A DNA stretch of 64,000 nt, taken from contig CACYZF010000006.1 of the NCBI GenBank assembly GCA_902778895.1, positions 207,154 through 271,153 of the forward strand. Direction: 5' to 3'. Positions 41,951 to 50,640 of this stretch are shown here, one piece after another. Origin of the DNA: an uncultured bacterium. Its GTDB lineage: Bacteria; Verrucomicrobiota; Lentisphaeria; Victivallales; UBA1829. The notes beneath the pieces are model-generated. The model saw only the letters and a list, made by a program, of their open reading frames with translations. It made no database searches and had not been told where the DNA came from. Positions within the stretch are counted from its first letter, which is position 1. Every line of letters starts with the position of its first letter. A program made the position numbers and the translations under genes.

Positions 41951-43540
41951 TTACTTGGACTCTTCCTTGGAGTCGGTGAGCTTCTTCTGGAGATCGCGCA
42001 TTTTCTCGCGATAAGCAGCGGGATCTTTCTGACGGAGTTCCTGAGCAGCCTTGTATTCGGCCGGGAACTTTTCCTGGATCTCGCTCACGGTACTGACAGT
42101 GGCGCCGCCGCCCTGGCCGCCCATGCCGGGACCCATGCCGCCGGGCATGCCGCCGCCGAAGCCGCCCATGCCGCCGCCGAAGCCGCCCATGCCGCCGCCG
42201 AAGCCGCCCATGCCGCCGCCGAAGCCGCCCATGCCGCCGCCGGGGAATCCACCCTGGCCGTTACCGGGACGCTGGCCGCCCTGGCCCTGGGGACGCTGGC
42301 CTTGCGGACGCTGGCCGCCCTGGCCGCCCTGACCGAATCCGGGGAATCCGCCCTGGCCGCCGGGAGCAGCACCGGGAGCACCGCCGGGGGCGCCGCCCTG
42401 ACCGAATCCGGGGAATCCGCCCTGGCCGCCCATCGGAGGCATGCCGCCCTGACCGAATCCGGGGAATCCACCCTGGCCGCCCATCGGGGGCATCTGCCCG
42501 CCCTGGCCGCCCATCGGAGGCATGCCGCCGCCGAAGTTGGGCATGCCGCCCTGGCCGCCGCCCATCGGGGGCATACCGCCGCCGAAGTTGGGCATACCGC
42601 CGCCCATGCCGCCGCCGAACGGGAATCCGCCGCCGCCACGCTGTTTGGCCGCGTTGATCTCTTCTTCGGTGAAGACTTTGCCTTTGGCCTTCTTGCCTTC
42701 TTCGGTGCGCTTCTGCGCGAAGAGCCACTTGAAGGTCTCAGGATCGGCATACGCCTTTTCCCAGGAGTTGTGCTCGACGCCTTCGTAGACGGTGAGTTTC
42801 ACGTTCTTGTTGCCGGCATCCTGGAGCGCCTTGTACATCTCGCGGGAGAGGTTGGTCGGCACGAGGTTGTCGCGGTCGCCGTGGAAGATGCTGATCGCCA
42901 TGTTCTTCAGGACAGGGGCCTGCGCCGGGTCGGCGCCGCCGCAGATCGGAATCGCCGCAGCGAAGAGGTCCGGACGGCGGGAGATGGTGTCCCAGGTGCC
43001 GTAGCCGCCCATGGAGAGGCCGGTGATGTAGACGCGATCGGGATCGGCGTCAAATTCTTTGATCTTCGCTTCGATCATGTCCGGGATGAGGCCGGTGGAC
43101 TTGGAGGGCAGGGGCTGGAGAGCAGCCTGCGCGCCGCCGCGATGCAGCGGAGCCCAGAGCTCGGAGGACGGGCACTGGCAGGTGATGAGCACGACCTTCT
43201 GCTTCTGGTCGCGGATGTTCTTCACGATGTCGGACACGCCGAGTTCGTTCTGGGCGAGGTTGTTGTCGCCGCGTTCGCCGATGCCGTGCAGGAAGACGAG
43301 GATCGCCGGCTTGCCGGGCTGTTCCTTGTTGTACAGGTGCTGGCAGATGTTCAGCTTGTCTTCACCTTTCGTGAAGGGCTTCTGTTCCAGTTCGGTTTCC
43401 TTGAGGATCTTCTGCCATTTTTCGGTCTGGCTCTGCTGCTGGTTGCCCTGCGGAGCACCGCCGCCCGGGAACTGGGCGTAGGCCTGGCTTGCCGCGATGG
43501 CGCAAACCGCGATCGCGATCATTCTGACGGAGCATTTCAT
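41951..43540 (-). CDS. secreted CE1/prolyl-oligopeptidase-like esterase with Gly-rich C-terminus
   Basis: 529 residues. Signal peptide ending SQAYAQ (residue 22). Esterase domain residues 50-280: PAILVFLHGIGERGDNN (oxyanion), VYITGLSMGGYGTWDT (nucleophile in GLSMGG), ICGGADPAQAP, ISIFHGDRDNLVP (Asp) and YEGVEHNSWEKAY (His), as in feruloyl-esterase-like and PHB-depolymerase-like CE1 proteins. Residues 300-480 are low complexity (GGGMPPMGGQGG, GFPGFGQGG, RPQGQ, MGGFGGG), ending with a charged helical tail of 50 residues (FPAEYKAAQELRQKDPAAY). Same architecture theme as the two esterases to the left, but with the Gly-rich part at the C-terminal end. Confidence 0.85.
   Translation of the reverse strand: MKCSVRMIAIAVCAIAASQAYAQFPGGGAPQGNQQQSQTEKWQKILKETELEQKPFTKGEDKLNICQHLYNKEQPGKPAILVFLHGIGERGDNNLAQNELGVSDIVKNIRDQKQKVVLITCQCPSSELWAPLHRGGAQAALQPLPSKSTGLIPDMIEAKIKEFDADPDRVYITGLSMGGYGTWDTISRRPDLFAAAIPICGGADPAQAPVLKNMAISIFHGDRDNLVPTNLSREMYKALQDAGNKNVKLTVYEGVEHNSWEKAYADPETFKWLFAQKRTEEGKKAKGKVFTEEEINAAKQRGGGGFPFGGGMGGGMPNFGGGMPPMGGGQGGMPNFGGGMPPMGGQGGQMPPMGGQGGFPGFGQGGMPPMGGQGGFPGFGQGGAPGGAPGAAPGGQGGFPGFGQGGQGGQRPQGQRPQGQGGQRPGNGQGGFPGGGMGGFGGGMGGFGGGMGGFGGGMGGFGGGMPGGMGPGMGGQGGGATVSTVSEIQEKFPAEYKAAQELRQKDPAAYREKMRDLQKKLTDSKEESK
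42147..42230 (-). repeat. four perfect 21-bp tandem repeats coding for MGGFGGG units
   Basis: Plus-strand unit ATGCCGCCGCCGAAGCCGCC(C), four exact copies then a partial one. Period is seven codons, so copy number can change by slippage without shifting the frame. Confidence 0.9.
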
Positions 43541-44179
43541 TTTGTTGTTCTCCTGTTTGTGTTGTTTGGGGTGTTGGTTTGGTTATGATGGTGAAAGGAA
43601 CATCGTTTTTGTCGTGGAGCCGTGCGGCATGCGCGCACACAAATCCATTCTTCAATTAATATAACGTGAAAAGTGCAGGATTGTATATGTACTTTTTTGT
43701 ATGAAAGATGTATTTTTTATCTTAATTGGTTTAAAATCGAAGCAAAGTCCCGCTTTTTTCGCATTTTTATCCGAAACGACACAATAATCCCTGCACGCCA
43801 CGCCGGATTGCGGACGCGAAGGGAAAACGAGAAAACGCGTCACGCGGTAAGATAATCTGTCGAGCGCAAGCGAGCTTTCCGAGGCGGCGCAGCCGCCCCC
43901 AGCGAAGCGGGAGGCGGAGCCTCTACAGCACAGTTGTACGCGGTTTGCATTCGTACACATCAAAGGTGGTACTGCTGCCGTGCTCTGCTTTATACAAGAG
44001 CCTTTCCTTATTATTTAAGACGCTTTCGCGTCCGAGGGTCGCTCCGCTCCTCGGTAGCCTCATTTTCACTCGGCAATCTTTTCTCTTCTCTTAACGCGAG
44101 CCGCGCAGATAAGGGTGACTTCCCATTCTTATCTTTACTTGCGAAAAACTTATGTTCCAGGAACTAGATACAATAGATT
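43541..44179. other. long non-coding interval between the esterase and the defence-like genes
   Basis: No credible gene. A TATATT -10 for the leftward esterase is at 43663-43658 with no proper -35; the 14-mer ATATGTACTTTTTT (43685-43698) sits beside that position. From about 43858 to 44060 the DNA is a run of GC-rich inverted repeats (for example GGCGGC/GCCGCC, GACGC/GCGTC, CGAGG/CCTCG), possibly repetitive extragenic elements at the border of an acquired segment. No tRNA was seen. Confidence 0.5.
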
Positions 44180-45076
44180 TTATATGTTTTGGAAGAAATT
44201 CTCGTCTATTTCATAGTCTTTTATCTCTTTTAGACCAATTTCATACTCGGCGAGTTTATTCATAAATTCTTCTCCATTTATTAAATCTATTTGTTGCTTC
44301 CCTATGATAGAGGCCTCTTCTATGGCCGCTTTTGTGAATGATCCAGTAGTAAAGAATATTGCTTTTTCGATATCAGTTGTCAAAGCCCCTCGAAAGTCTC
44401 GAATTTCAGAAGCACCGACTGCCCCCGAGTATCTTTTGCATTGAAAAGCTGCTTTGAAGCTAAGAATCCCATTGATTGTTAGTTTTCCAAGTCCGTCAAT
44501 TCCTCCATCTCCTGACTTTTTTGTTACGATGACTTGAGAAAAACCACACTCCCGGAGTAATCGTTGTGAAAGACGTTCAAAAGCATATGGGTTCATTGCC
44601 CTTAAAACTTCAGAAAGATGTTTCCTCCAAGGTCTTATTTCATCCGATTCAACACCAGAATCTTCGGGTGATTGTCCTAAAGAATGTGTATTGGTTACAT
44701 CTTCTATTTTCTTTTCTTCTTGTCCGCCAATTCGATTGTTGTTTCTAACAGTCTTATCTATCTCTTTGGGGTCAAGAGATTCTGGGGCCACAGACATAAA
44801 ACGAGGTTCTATGGACCAAACTGATCTTGCACTATTCGATATGGCACCGTATTTCTTTAAGTATGTTTTTGCCCATGCAAGCTGATAATCGAATTCCGAT
44901 TGATTGCTGTCTTTGTGTATTTCGTTCAGAACATCATCAGAAAGATTCAATGTATTGACTATTGCATCATGTATTTCTTCATTTGTTCCTGAACCCCCCA
45001 TTTCCTTCAAGGCACGAAAAGTTGGAACAAGCAGTTCTGTGTAACGAGGGCTTTTGTGGATGCGTTTTCTTGCCAT
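44180..45076 (-). CDS. mrr: Mrr-like type IV restriction endonuclease
   Basis: 298 residues. N-terminal winged helix (Mrr_N-like): ELLVPTFRALKEMGGSGTNEEIHDAI. C-terminal PD-(D/E)XK Mrr domain: AMNPYAFERLSQRLLRECGF, TKKSGDGGIDGLG (catalytic Asp), AAFQCKRYSGAVGASEIRDFRGAL (QxK) and AIFFTTGSFTKAAIEEA. Mrr enzymes cut methylated foreign DNA. AT-rich, unlike its neighbours, with different codon use, so probably acquired. Follows the SIR2-like gene after 20 bases. Confidence 0.92.
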   Translation of the reverse strand: MARKRIHKSPRYTELLVPTFRALKEMGGSGTNEEIHDAIVNTLNLSDDVLNEIHKDSNQSEFDYQLAWAKTYLKKYGAISNSARSVWSIEPRFMSVAPESLDPKEIDKTVRNNNRIGGQEEKKIEDVTNTHSLGQSPEDSGVESDEIRPWRKHLSEVLRAMNPYAFERLSQRLLRECGFSQVIVTKKSGDGGIDGLGKLTINGILSFKAAFQCKRYSGAVGASEIRDFRGALTTDIEKAIFFTTGSFTKAAIEEASIIGKQQIDLINGEEFMNKLAEYEIGLKEIKDYEIDENFFQNI

Positions 45077-45096
45077 GTTTGATGCCTTTTCGTTTT

Positions 45097-46119
45097 TTAT
45101 TGGGGGGTATTACCCCAAATGTTGGCTGTTTTTGAGTCAAATATACGGATTTTTTCTGGGGGAAGCTGAATTCTTGGACATAATCGCAAAAAATGTTGCC
45201 GATCCTTTTCTGTATAATATCCAATAAATAAACTGCATAAAGATTTTTTAGTGGCGGCACGATTGATAGCATCTATGATATGTGTGTCATACTCGCCAAA
45301 ATTGAACCCGATCACAATCAAAGAGCCTCTAATGTTTTCTAAATTGTCATAGCAAAAACTGAGATAACGATTGTTTGAAATGACTTTCATTTTTTCTTCA
45401 GCTGTTCCTCCTGTTACAAAAAGAGGATATTGGTCTTTAGCAATCCTATCCTTAATGTTTTGAAGTAAATAATGCTGATGGTCGTATTTCTCCTTGATAG
45501 TTGAGTACCCTGTGCTAAAGAGAGGAAGGGATCCATGTAGATAATAAATGTTTTGTTTCCCAGAATTCCAAGTTAAATCCTCATTATTTCCAAGAGAAAA
45601 ACCATCAAGAATTCCATATTTGTTTTTAAGGGAATTAGACTCTCGCATTAATATCCAGTATAGAAGCAAGTCATAATTTGTAGAAAAAATAGCGCCGCCA
45701 CTTTCTAAATAGTCTTTTAAGAAAAGGGCACAGGCTTTGCTGTTCGAGTCTAATATTTTAAATACATGGTCAGGATGAAGCTTTGTAATTGCATCAATAA
45801 GACTAGTTTTGAGTTTGTTTTTTGCCGACAATATGATTTCTTCAAGTTTTGGGTTTGGATCAAATTCTTTTTCAAATTTGATAAATAAATCAAGCTCTCG
45901 CATGATCAATTCAAAATTGGTTGAATCAACAATCCGAAAGAGTTTTAGTATTGTCTGATCCTTACAGCTTTTTATAAAATTGCTGAGAGCATTGTATGAA
46001 AAAATCGTTGGATCAAAAGCCATGCTGAAACCATTGCCAACAAGAAGATTGATCTTCCTTTTTTTCTCTTTAAGATAATTAATGACTTCCTGATATGTTT
46101 TGAAGCTTTCGTCTGCCAT
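45097..46119 (-). CDS. SIR2-like DUF4917-family protein
   Basis: 340 residues, AT-rich. INLLVGNGFSMAFDP near residue 24 is the nucleotide-binding VGNGFS, SGGAIFSTNYDLLLYW the second signature, YYLHGSLPLF the conserved His-Gly, and SLIVIGFNFGEYDTHII the last strand. This is the SIR2-like/DUF4917 pattern. SIR2-like proteins in defence systems hydrolyse NAD+ to stop phage growth; that role here is inferred from family and from the neighbouring Mrr gene. Confidence 0.8.
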   Translation of the reverse strand: MADESFKTYQEVINYLKEKKRKINLLVGNGFSMAFDPTIFSYNALSNFIKSCKDQTILKLFRIVDSTNFELIMRELDLFIKFEKEFDPNPKLEEIILSAKNKLKTSLIDAITKLHPDHVFKILDSNSKACALFLKDYLESGGAIFSTNYDLLLYWILMRESNSLKNKYGILDGFSLGNNEDLTWNSGKQNIYYLHGSLPLFSTGYSTIKEKYDHQHYLLQNIKDRIAKDQYPLFVTGGTAEEKMKVISNNRYLSFCYDNLENIRGSLIVIGFNFGEYDTHIIDAINRAATKKSLCSLFIGYYTEKDRQHFLRLCPRIQLPPEKIRIFDSKTANIWGNTPQ

Positions 46120-46172
46120 TGTTCTTTTTCTCTTTATCTAGATTTGCCTTTGAAGAATAATTCATTCCTTGG

Positions 46173-47087
46173 TCAGAATGTGAGGGCGTTCAGGTAACGG
46201 CAGGCGGCGAGGGCGGCGGTCGCTCCGTCGCCGACGGCGGTCGCGACCTGGCGGACGCCCTTCGTGCGGCAGTCGCCCGCAACGAACACGCCGGGCGTCT
46301 TCGTGAGGCAGGCTTCGTCCGACGCGATGAAACCGCCCTTGTCGAGGTCGCAGACGTCCTGGAAGGGCTTGTTGTCGGGCATCTGCCCGATGGCGACGAA
46401 CACGCCGTCGAGGTCGAGGACGGATTCCTTGTCCTCAGCTGTGTTTTTCACTCTGATCCCGGTCAGTTCCGGTTCGCCGAGGAGCTCGTTTACGACCGTG
46501 TTGTAAATGATCTTCACGTTCGGGCGCGACTTGAGGATCTGTGCGAGGCTGACCTCGCCCGTGAGCTTGGGCAGGTTCTGGACGATCGTGACGGTCTTCG
46601 CGGTCTCGGAGAGCAGCACGGCGTCCTGAAGCGCGGTGTTGCCGCCGCCGATGACCGCGATGTTCTTGTCCTTGTAGAAATCGCCGTCGCAGAGCGCGCA
46701 GTAGGAGATGCCGTGCCCGACGAGTTCCTCCTCGCGGGGGAGCCCGAGCGGCCTGTGGCGGGACCCGGCGGCGACGATGACGGACTTGCAGAGGTACTGC
46801 GTCCGCGAGGTGATGACGGACTTGATCTTGCCGTTGTCGTGGATGGCAGTGACTTCATCAAGCTCCAGCTCGGCGCCGTGGTGGAGCGCCTGGTCGACGA
46901 GCTTCTCGCCGATCTCGCTGCCGGACAGCGCGAGGTAGCCGGGGAAGTTCTCGACCTTGGGCGAATACACGATCTGGCCGCCGAAGGATTCGCGTTCCAG
47001 GATCAGGACCGAACGGCCCGCGCGCCGCGCATAGACGGCGGCGGTGAGGCCGGCAGGACCCGCTCCGACGATGATGATGTCAATCAT
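46173..47087 (-). CDS. trxB: thioredoxin reductase
   Basis: 304 residues. FAD-binding IVGAGPAGLTAAVYARRAG, the redox pair YCALCDGDFY (CX2C), NADPH-binding VIGGGNTALQDAVLLSE, and C-terminal FVAGDCRTKGVRQVATAVGDGATAA. Reduces thioredoxin-type proteins with NADPH. Lies 21 bases after nrdD, whose C-terminal redoxin domain is its probable partner. Confidence 0.95.
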   Translation of the reverse strand: MIDIIIVGAGPAGLTAAVYARRAGRSVLILERESFGGQIVYSPKVENFPGYLALSGSEIGEKLVDQALHHGAELELDEVTAIHDNGKIKSVITSRTQYLCKSVIVAAGSRHRPLGLPREEELVGHGISYCALCDGDFYKDKNIAVIGGGNTALQDAVLLSETAKTVTIVQNLPKLTGEVSLAQILKSRPNVKIIYNTVVNELLGEPELTGIRVKNTAEDKESVLDLDGVFVAIGQMPDNKPFQDVCDLDKGGFIASDEACLTKTPGVFVAGDCRTKGVRQVATAVGDGATAALAACRYLNALTF

Positions 47088-47108
47088 ACCGGAAACCGCT
47101 CCTTTCCG

Positions 47109-49520
47109 TCAGACTGCCACGGCGGCGGATTCTTCGATGAAGCGGCGGATGTTGGAGACGTTTTCGAACTTCTCCATCTTGCCGCCGCGGATGACGACGA
47201 GCGTGGGCGCCTGACGGATGCCGTAGAGGTCGGCGGCGGCGATGTCCTCGTTTGCGAGAATCACGTCGTAGGCGATGCCGGCCTGGTCGAGGAAGCGTTT
47301 TGCCATCTTGCAGTTCGGGCAGGTGCTGGTGGCGAATAGGATCACGCGGTCGGACGCGCCTGCCGCGGCGGGCGCGGGCTTCTCGACGGGGTGCTCGGTG
47401 GATTCATGGGCAGGGGCGTCATGGTGAACGGGCTTATGGCTCATTGATTTGCCGATGTCGTATGTCTTGCGGTCCTTGTACTCCTGCGATTTGCCGTCGT
47501 TCCAGTTCTGAACGGGGCGGTAGTAGCCGGTGATGCGGCTGTAGACCTCGGTCTTCTCGCCGCACTTGGAGCAGGTGTTCTTCTCGCCGGAGATGTAGCC
47601 GTGGTTCTTGCAGACGGAATAGGTCGGGGAGAGCGTGTAGTACGGGAGACGGTAGTTCTCGGCGATCTTGCGGACGAGGGTCGCGGCGCTCTTCCAGTCC
47701 GGGAGCTTCTCGCCGAGGAAGGCGTGGAAGACGGTGCCGGAGGTGTAGAGGGTCTGGAGCTTGTCCTGGATGTCGAGCGCGGAGAAGATGTCGTCCGTGT
47801 AGCCGACGGGCAGGTGGGAGCTGTTCGTGTAGTACGGGGTGTCGTCGTCGCCCTTGGAGGCCGTGATGATCTCGGGGAAGCGCTTGCGGTCGTGCTTGGC
47901 GAGGCGGTACGCGGTGGATTCGGCGGGCGTGGCTTCGAGGTTGTACAGGTCGCCGTACTTCTCCTGGTAGTCGGAGAGGCGTTCGCGCATGTGGTTGAGG
48001 ACGGCGGCGGTGAAGTCCTGCGCGGCGGAGTCGGTGAGGTCGCGGCGGATCCACTTCGCGTTGAGGCACGCCTCGTTCATGCCGACGAGCCCGATGGTGG
48101 AGAAGTGGTTGTCGAATTTGCCGAGGTAGCGCTTCGTGTACGGATAGAGCCCTTCGTCGAGGAGGCGCGTGATGACCTCGCGCTTGATCTTCAGCGAACG
48201 CGCCGCGATGTCCATCATGTGGTCGAGGCGCTTGTAGAAGTCCTCCTCGTCCGTGGCAAGGTAGGCGATGCGCGGCATGTTGATGGTCACGACGCCGATG
48301 CTGCCGGTGCTTTCGCCGCTGCCGAAGAAGCCGCCGGATTTCTTGCGGAGCTCGCGGAGGTCGAGGCGGAGACGGCAGCACATGCTTCGGATGTCGCTCG
48401 GCTCCATGTCGCTGTTCACGTAGTTGGAGAAATACGGCGTGCCGTACTTGGAGGTCATTTCGAAGAGCAGGCGGTTGTTCTCGGTCTCGCTCCAGTCGAA
48501 GTCGCGCGTGATGGAGTAGGTCGGGATCGGGTACTGGAAGCCGCGTCCGTTGGCGTCGCCCTCGATCATGGTCTCGATGAACGCCTTGTTGATGAGGTCC
48601 ATCTCGGCCTTGCAGTCCTTGTACTTGAACGGCATTTCCTTGCCGCCGACGATCGCGGGCAGTTCGGCGAGGTCGTTCGGCACGGTCCAGTCGAGCGTGA
48701 TGTTGGAGAACGGCGCCTGCGTGCCCCAGCGGGATGGAGTGTTCACGCCGAAGATGAAGGACTCGATGCACTTCTTGACCTGGTCGTAATTGAGGTTGTC
48801 GACCTTCACGAACGGCGCGAGGTAGGTGTCGAAGGAGGAGAACGCCTGCGCGCCCGCCCATTCGTTCTGCATGATGCCGAGGAAGTTGACCATCTGGTTG
48901 CAGAGGGTGGCGAGGTGGGACGCGGGGGCGCTGGTGATCTTGCCGGGGACGCCGCCGAGGCCTTCCTGGATGAGCTGCTTGAGGGACCAGCCGGCGCAGT
49001 AGCCGGTGAGCATGGAGAGGTCGTGCAGGTGGAGGTCGGCGTTGCGGTGCGCGTTCGCGATCTCGTCGTCGTAGATCTCGGAGAGCCAGTAGTTGGCGGT
49101 GAGCGCGCCGGAGTTGGAGAGGATGAGGCCGCCGACGGAGTAGGTGACGGTCGAGTTTTCCTTCACGCGCCAGTCGTTGATCTTCAGGTAGTCGTCGATG
49201 GTGGTCTTGAAGTCGATGATCGTGTTGGCGGTGTTGCGGAGTTTCTCGCGCTGGCGGCGGTAGAGGATGTAGGCTTTCGCGACGTCGGCGTAGCCTGCCT
49301 GCACGAGCACGGACTCCACACTGTCCTGAATGTCCTCAACGGCGATCAGACCTTCCTTGATCTTCGGCTCGAATTCGGCGGTGACCTTCAGCGCGAGGAA
49401 GTCGATGACCGAGGGATGATAGTTCTTTTCCTGCGCCTCGAACGCCATCTTGATCGCGTCGGAGATCTTCGTGATGTCGAAGTCAATGACTTTGCCGTTG
49501 CGTTTCTGGACCTGATACAT
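47109..49520 (-). CDS. nrdD: anaerobic ribonucleoside-triphosphate reductase with fused C-terminal redoxin
   Basis: 803 residues from the ATG beginning MYQVQKRNGKVIDFD; the 190-codon upstream frame is a shadow of nrdG. ATP-cone (residues 1-95), the class III barrel (LTGYCAGWSLKQLIQEG, FIFGVNTPSRWGTQAPFSN), then the zinc site (SVCKNHGYISGE, CSKCGEKTEVYSR) and the glycyl-radical region ITGYYRPVQNWNDGK. After a 50-residue linker a redoxin domain follows (RVILFATSTCPNCKMAKRFLDQ, QAPTLVVIRGGK) with a CPNC active site. Class III enzymes normally use formate or a separate redoxin; here the reductant is built in. Confidence 0.95.
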   Translation of the reverse strand: MYQVQKRNGKVIDFDITKISDAIKMAFEAQEKNYHPSVIDFLALKVTAEFEPKIKEGLIAVEDIQDSVESVLVQAGYADVAKAYILYRRQREKLRNTANTIIDFKTTIDDYLKINDWRVKENSTVTYSVGGLILSNSGALTANYWLSEIYDDEIANAHRNADLHLHDLSMLTGYCAGWSLKQLIQEGLGGVPGKITSAPASHLATLCNQMVNFLGIMQNEWAGAQAFSSFDTYLAPFVKVDNLNYDQVKKCIESFIFGVNTPSRWGTQAPFSNITLDWTVPNDLAELPAIVGGKEMPFKYKDCKAEMDLINKAFIETMIEGDANGRGFQYPIPTYSITRDFDWSETENNRLLFEMTSKYGTPYFSNYVNSDMEPSDIRSMCCRLRLDLRELRKKSGGFFGSGESTGSIGVVTINMPRIAYLATDEEDFYKRLDHMMDIAARSLKIKREVITRLLDEGLYPYTKRYLGKFDNHFSTIGLVGMNEACLNAKWIRRDLTDSAAQDFTAAVLNHMRERLSDYQEKYGDLYNLEATPAESTAYRLAKHDRKRFPEIITASKGDDDTPYYTNSSHLPVGYTDDIFSALDIQDKLQTLYTSGTVFHAFLGEKLPDWKSAATLVRKIAENYRLPYYTLSPTYSVCKNHGYISGEKNTCSKCGEKTEVYSRITGYYRPVQNWNDGKSQEYKDRKTYDIGKSMSHKPVHHDAPAHESTEHPVEKPAPAAAGASDRVILFATSTCPNCKMAKRFLDQAGIAYDVILANEDIAAADLYGIRQAPTLVVIRGGKMEKFENVSNIRRFIEESAAVAV

Positions 49521-49573
49521 GATTTTTGTTGCTCCTGTCTTGAAAATGTTATTGTTGAAAATTGGAAAAAATG

Positions 49574-50299
49574 TCAGGACTCCGGTTCGGACGTGTCGAC
49601 GCCGCGCAGCTGCGCGTTCGGGATGAACTCCCGGACGGCTTCCAGCGCGCGCACCATTTCGTCGTCCGGCATCGCGCTCAGCCCTGCGCCGAGCAGATCG
49701 CCGGAATCCTTGAATTTCTGAAGAAAGTAATGCTCGACGCCGGCGTGCTCGCGGGCGAGCGCGGCCAAGTCGTCGACCGTATGGAACTGACGGACGACCG
49801 TCGTGCGGAGTTCGTAGTAGTCGAGCGGGGCGGTCTTGAGGTAGGCGGCGCTCTCCGCGACGCGTTCCGCCATGCCGGTCACCCCGGTCGTCTCGTCGTA
49901 CCTGGCGTAGGTGTTCTTCACGTCCATCGCCACGGCGTCCACGAGACGGCGCTCCACGAGCTCCTGCAGCCGTTCCGGGAACGAGCCGTTCGTGTCGAGC
50001 TTGATGAGGAGGCGGTAGGAACGCAGCAGCTCCAGCAGCTCGGCGAGGTCGGGACGCATCACGGGTTCGCCGCCCGTGATGCACGCGCCGTCCAGAATCT
50101 TTCCCCGCTTCGACAGGTAATCTTTCAGCTCATCGAGCGTGATCATGGCCGAATCCTCCTGCGGGACCACGACGAGCGAGGCGTTGTGGCAGAACGGGCA
50201 GCGGAAGTTGCATCCGTGCAGGAAAATGGTGCAGGCGACCCTGCCGGGGTAATCCAGCAACGTGAGTTTCTGCAGTCCAAAACGGGAGTCGGCGTTCAT
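49574..50299 (-). CDS. nrdG: anaerobic ribonucleotide reductase activating enzyme (radical SAM)
   Basis: 241 residues from the ATG beginning MNADSRFGLQKLT. TIFLHGCNFRCPFCHNASLVV is the CX3CX2C cluster motif, DGACITGGEPVMRPDL the GGE SAM-binding block, and LIKLDTNGSFPERLQEL the TNG strand. Installs the glycyl radical on NrdD. First gene of nrdG-nrdD-trxB. Confidence 0.95.
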   Translation of the reverse strand: MNADSRFGLQKLTLLDYPGRVACTIFLHGCNFRCPFCHNASLVVVPQEDSAMITLDELKDYLSKRGKILDGACITGGEPVMRPDLAELLELLRSYRLLIKLDTNGSFPERLQELVERRLVDAVAMDVKNTYARYDETTGVTGMAERVAESAAYLKTAPLDYYELRTTVVRQFHTVDDLAALAREHAGVEHYFLQKFKDSGDLLGAGLSAMPDDEMVRALEAVREFIPNAQLRGVDTSEPES

Positions 50300-50341
50300 T
50301 TGAGCAAGGGAATGTGGATGGTGGTGGTAAAACGAAAGAAA

Positions 50342-50359
50342 ACCACAACATCTTGTGGT
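50342..50359. promoter_or_regulatory. palindromic operator at the nrdG transcription start
   Basis: ACCACAA, four-base centre, TTGTGGT, placed a few bases downstream of the predicted start of nrdG. Position suits a repressor; similarity to the NrdR box (CACAA...TTGTG arms) is partial. Confidence 0.5.
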
Positions 50360-50369
50360 GTTCCGGTAT

Positions 50370-50397
50370 AATATAATCAATCCCTTGATAAATGCAA
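50370..50397 (-). promoter_or_regulatory. promoter of nrdG-nrdD-trxB
   Basis: Minus strand TTGCAT (50397-50392), 16-base spacer, TATATT (50375-50370). Confidence 0.6.
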
Positions 50398-50640
50398 TGC
50401 CAAAACGCAAAATTTTTCTCAAAAAAATATACGATATTTACTTGAATTTTTCAATGTGCCGGAATGATACAAAACAGACAAGTTTTTGATAAGACAAAAG
50501 TTGTTGACAATCAGAAAGATCTAGATTGCCTTTGTGCCAAAGATAATTTTTCTGCAAAAAAACGGAAAATGGACTTGAAAAATCAACAGGGCGCGTTAGG
50601 ACGGAAAAAGGGGGCGGCCGGCGTATCAGAACGTTGCGCG

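Noticed and set aside
42147..42230. Possible CRISPR-like or satellite array
   Set aside because: The repeats are contiguous 21-mers without spacers and code in frame for MGGFGGG inside a gene.
43858..44170. Possible tRNA or other structured RNA gene at the island border
   Set aside because: Stems are visible but no cloverleaf, no TΨC-type GGTTC..A..CC loop or CCA end could be placed.
49521..50084. An N-terminal extension of nrdD of nearly 190 residues
   Set aside because: It is Arg/His-rich sequence antiparallel or out of frame with nrdG. The NrdD ATP-cone begins exactly at the ATG at 49520.
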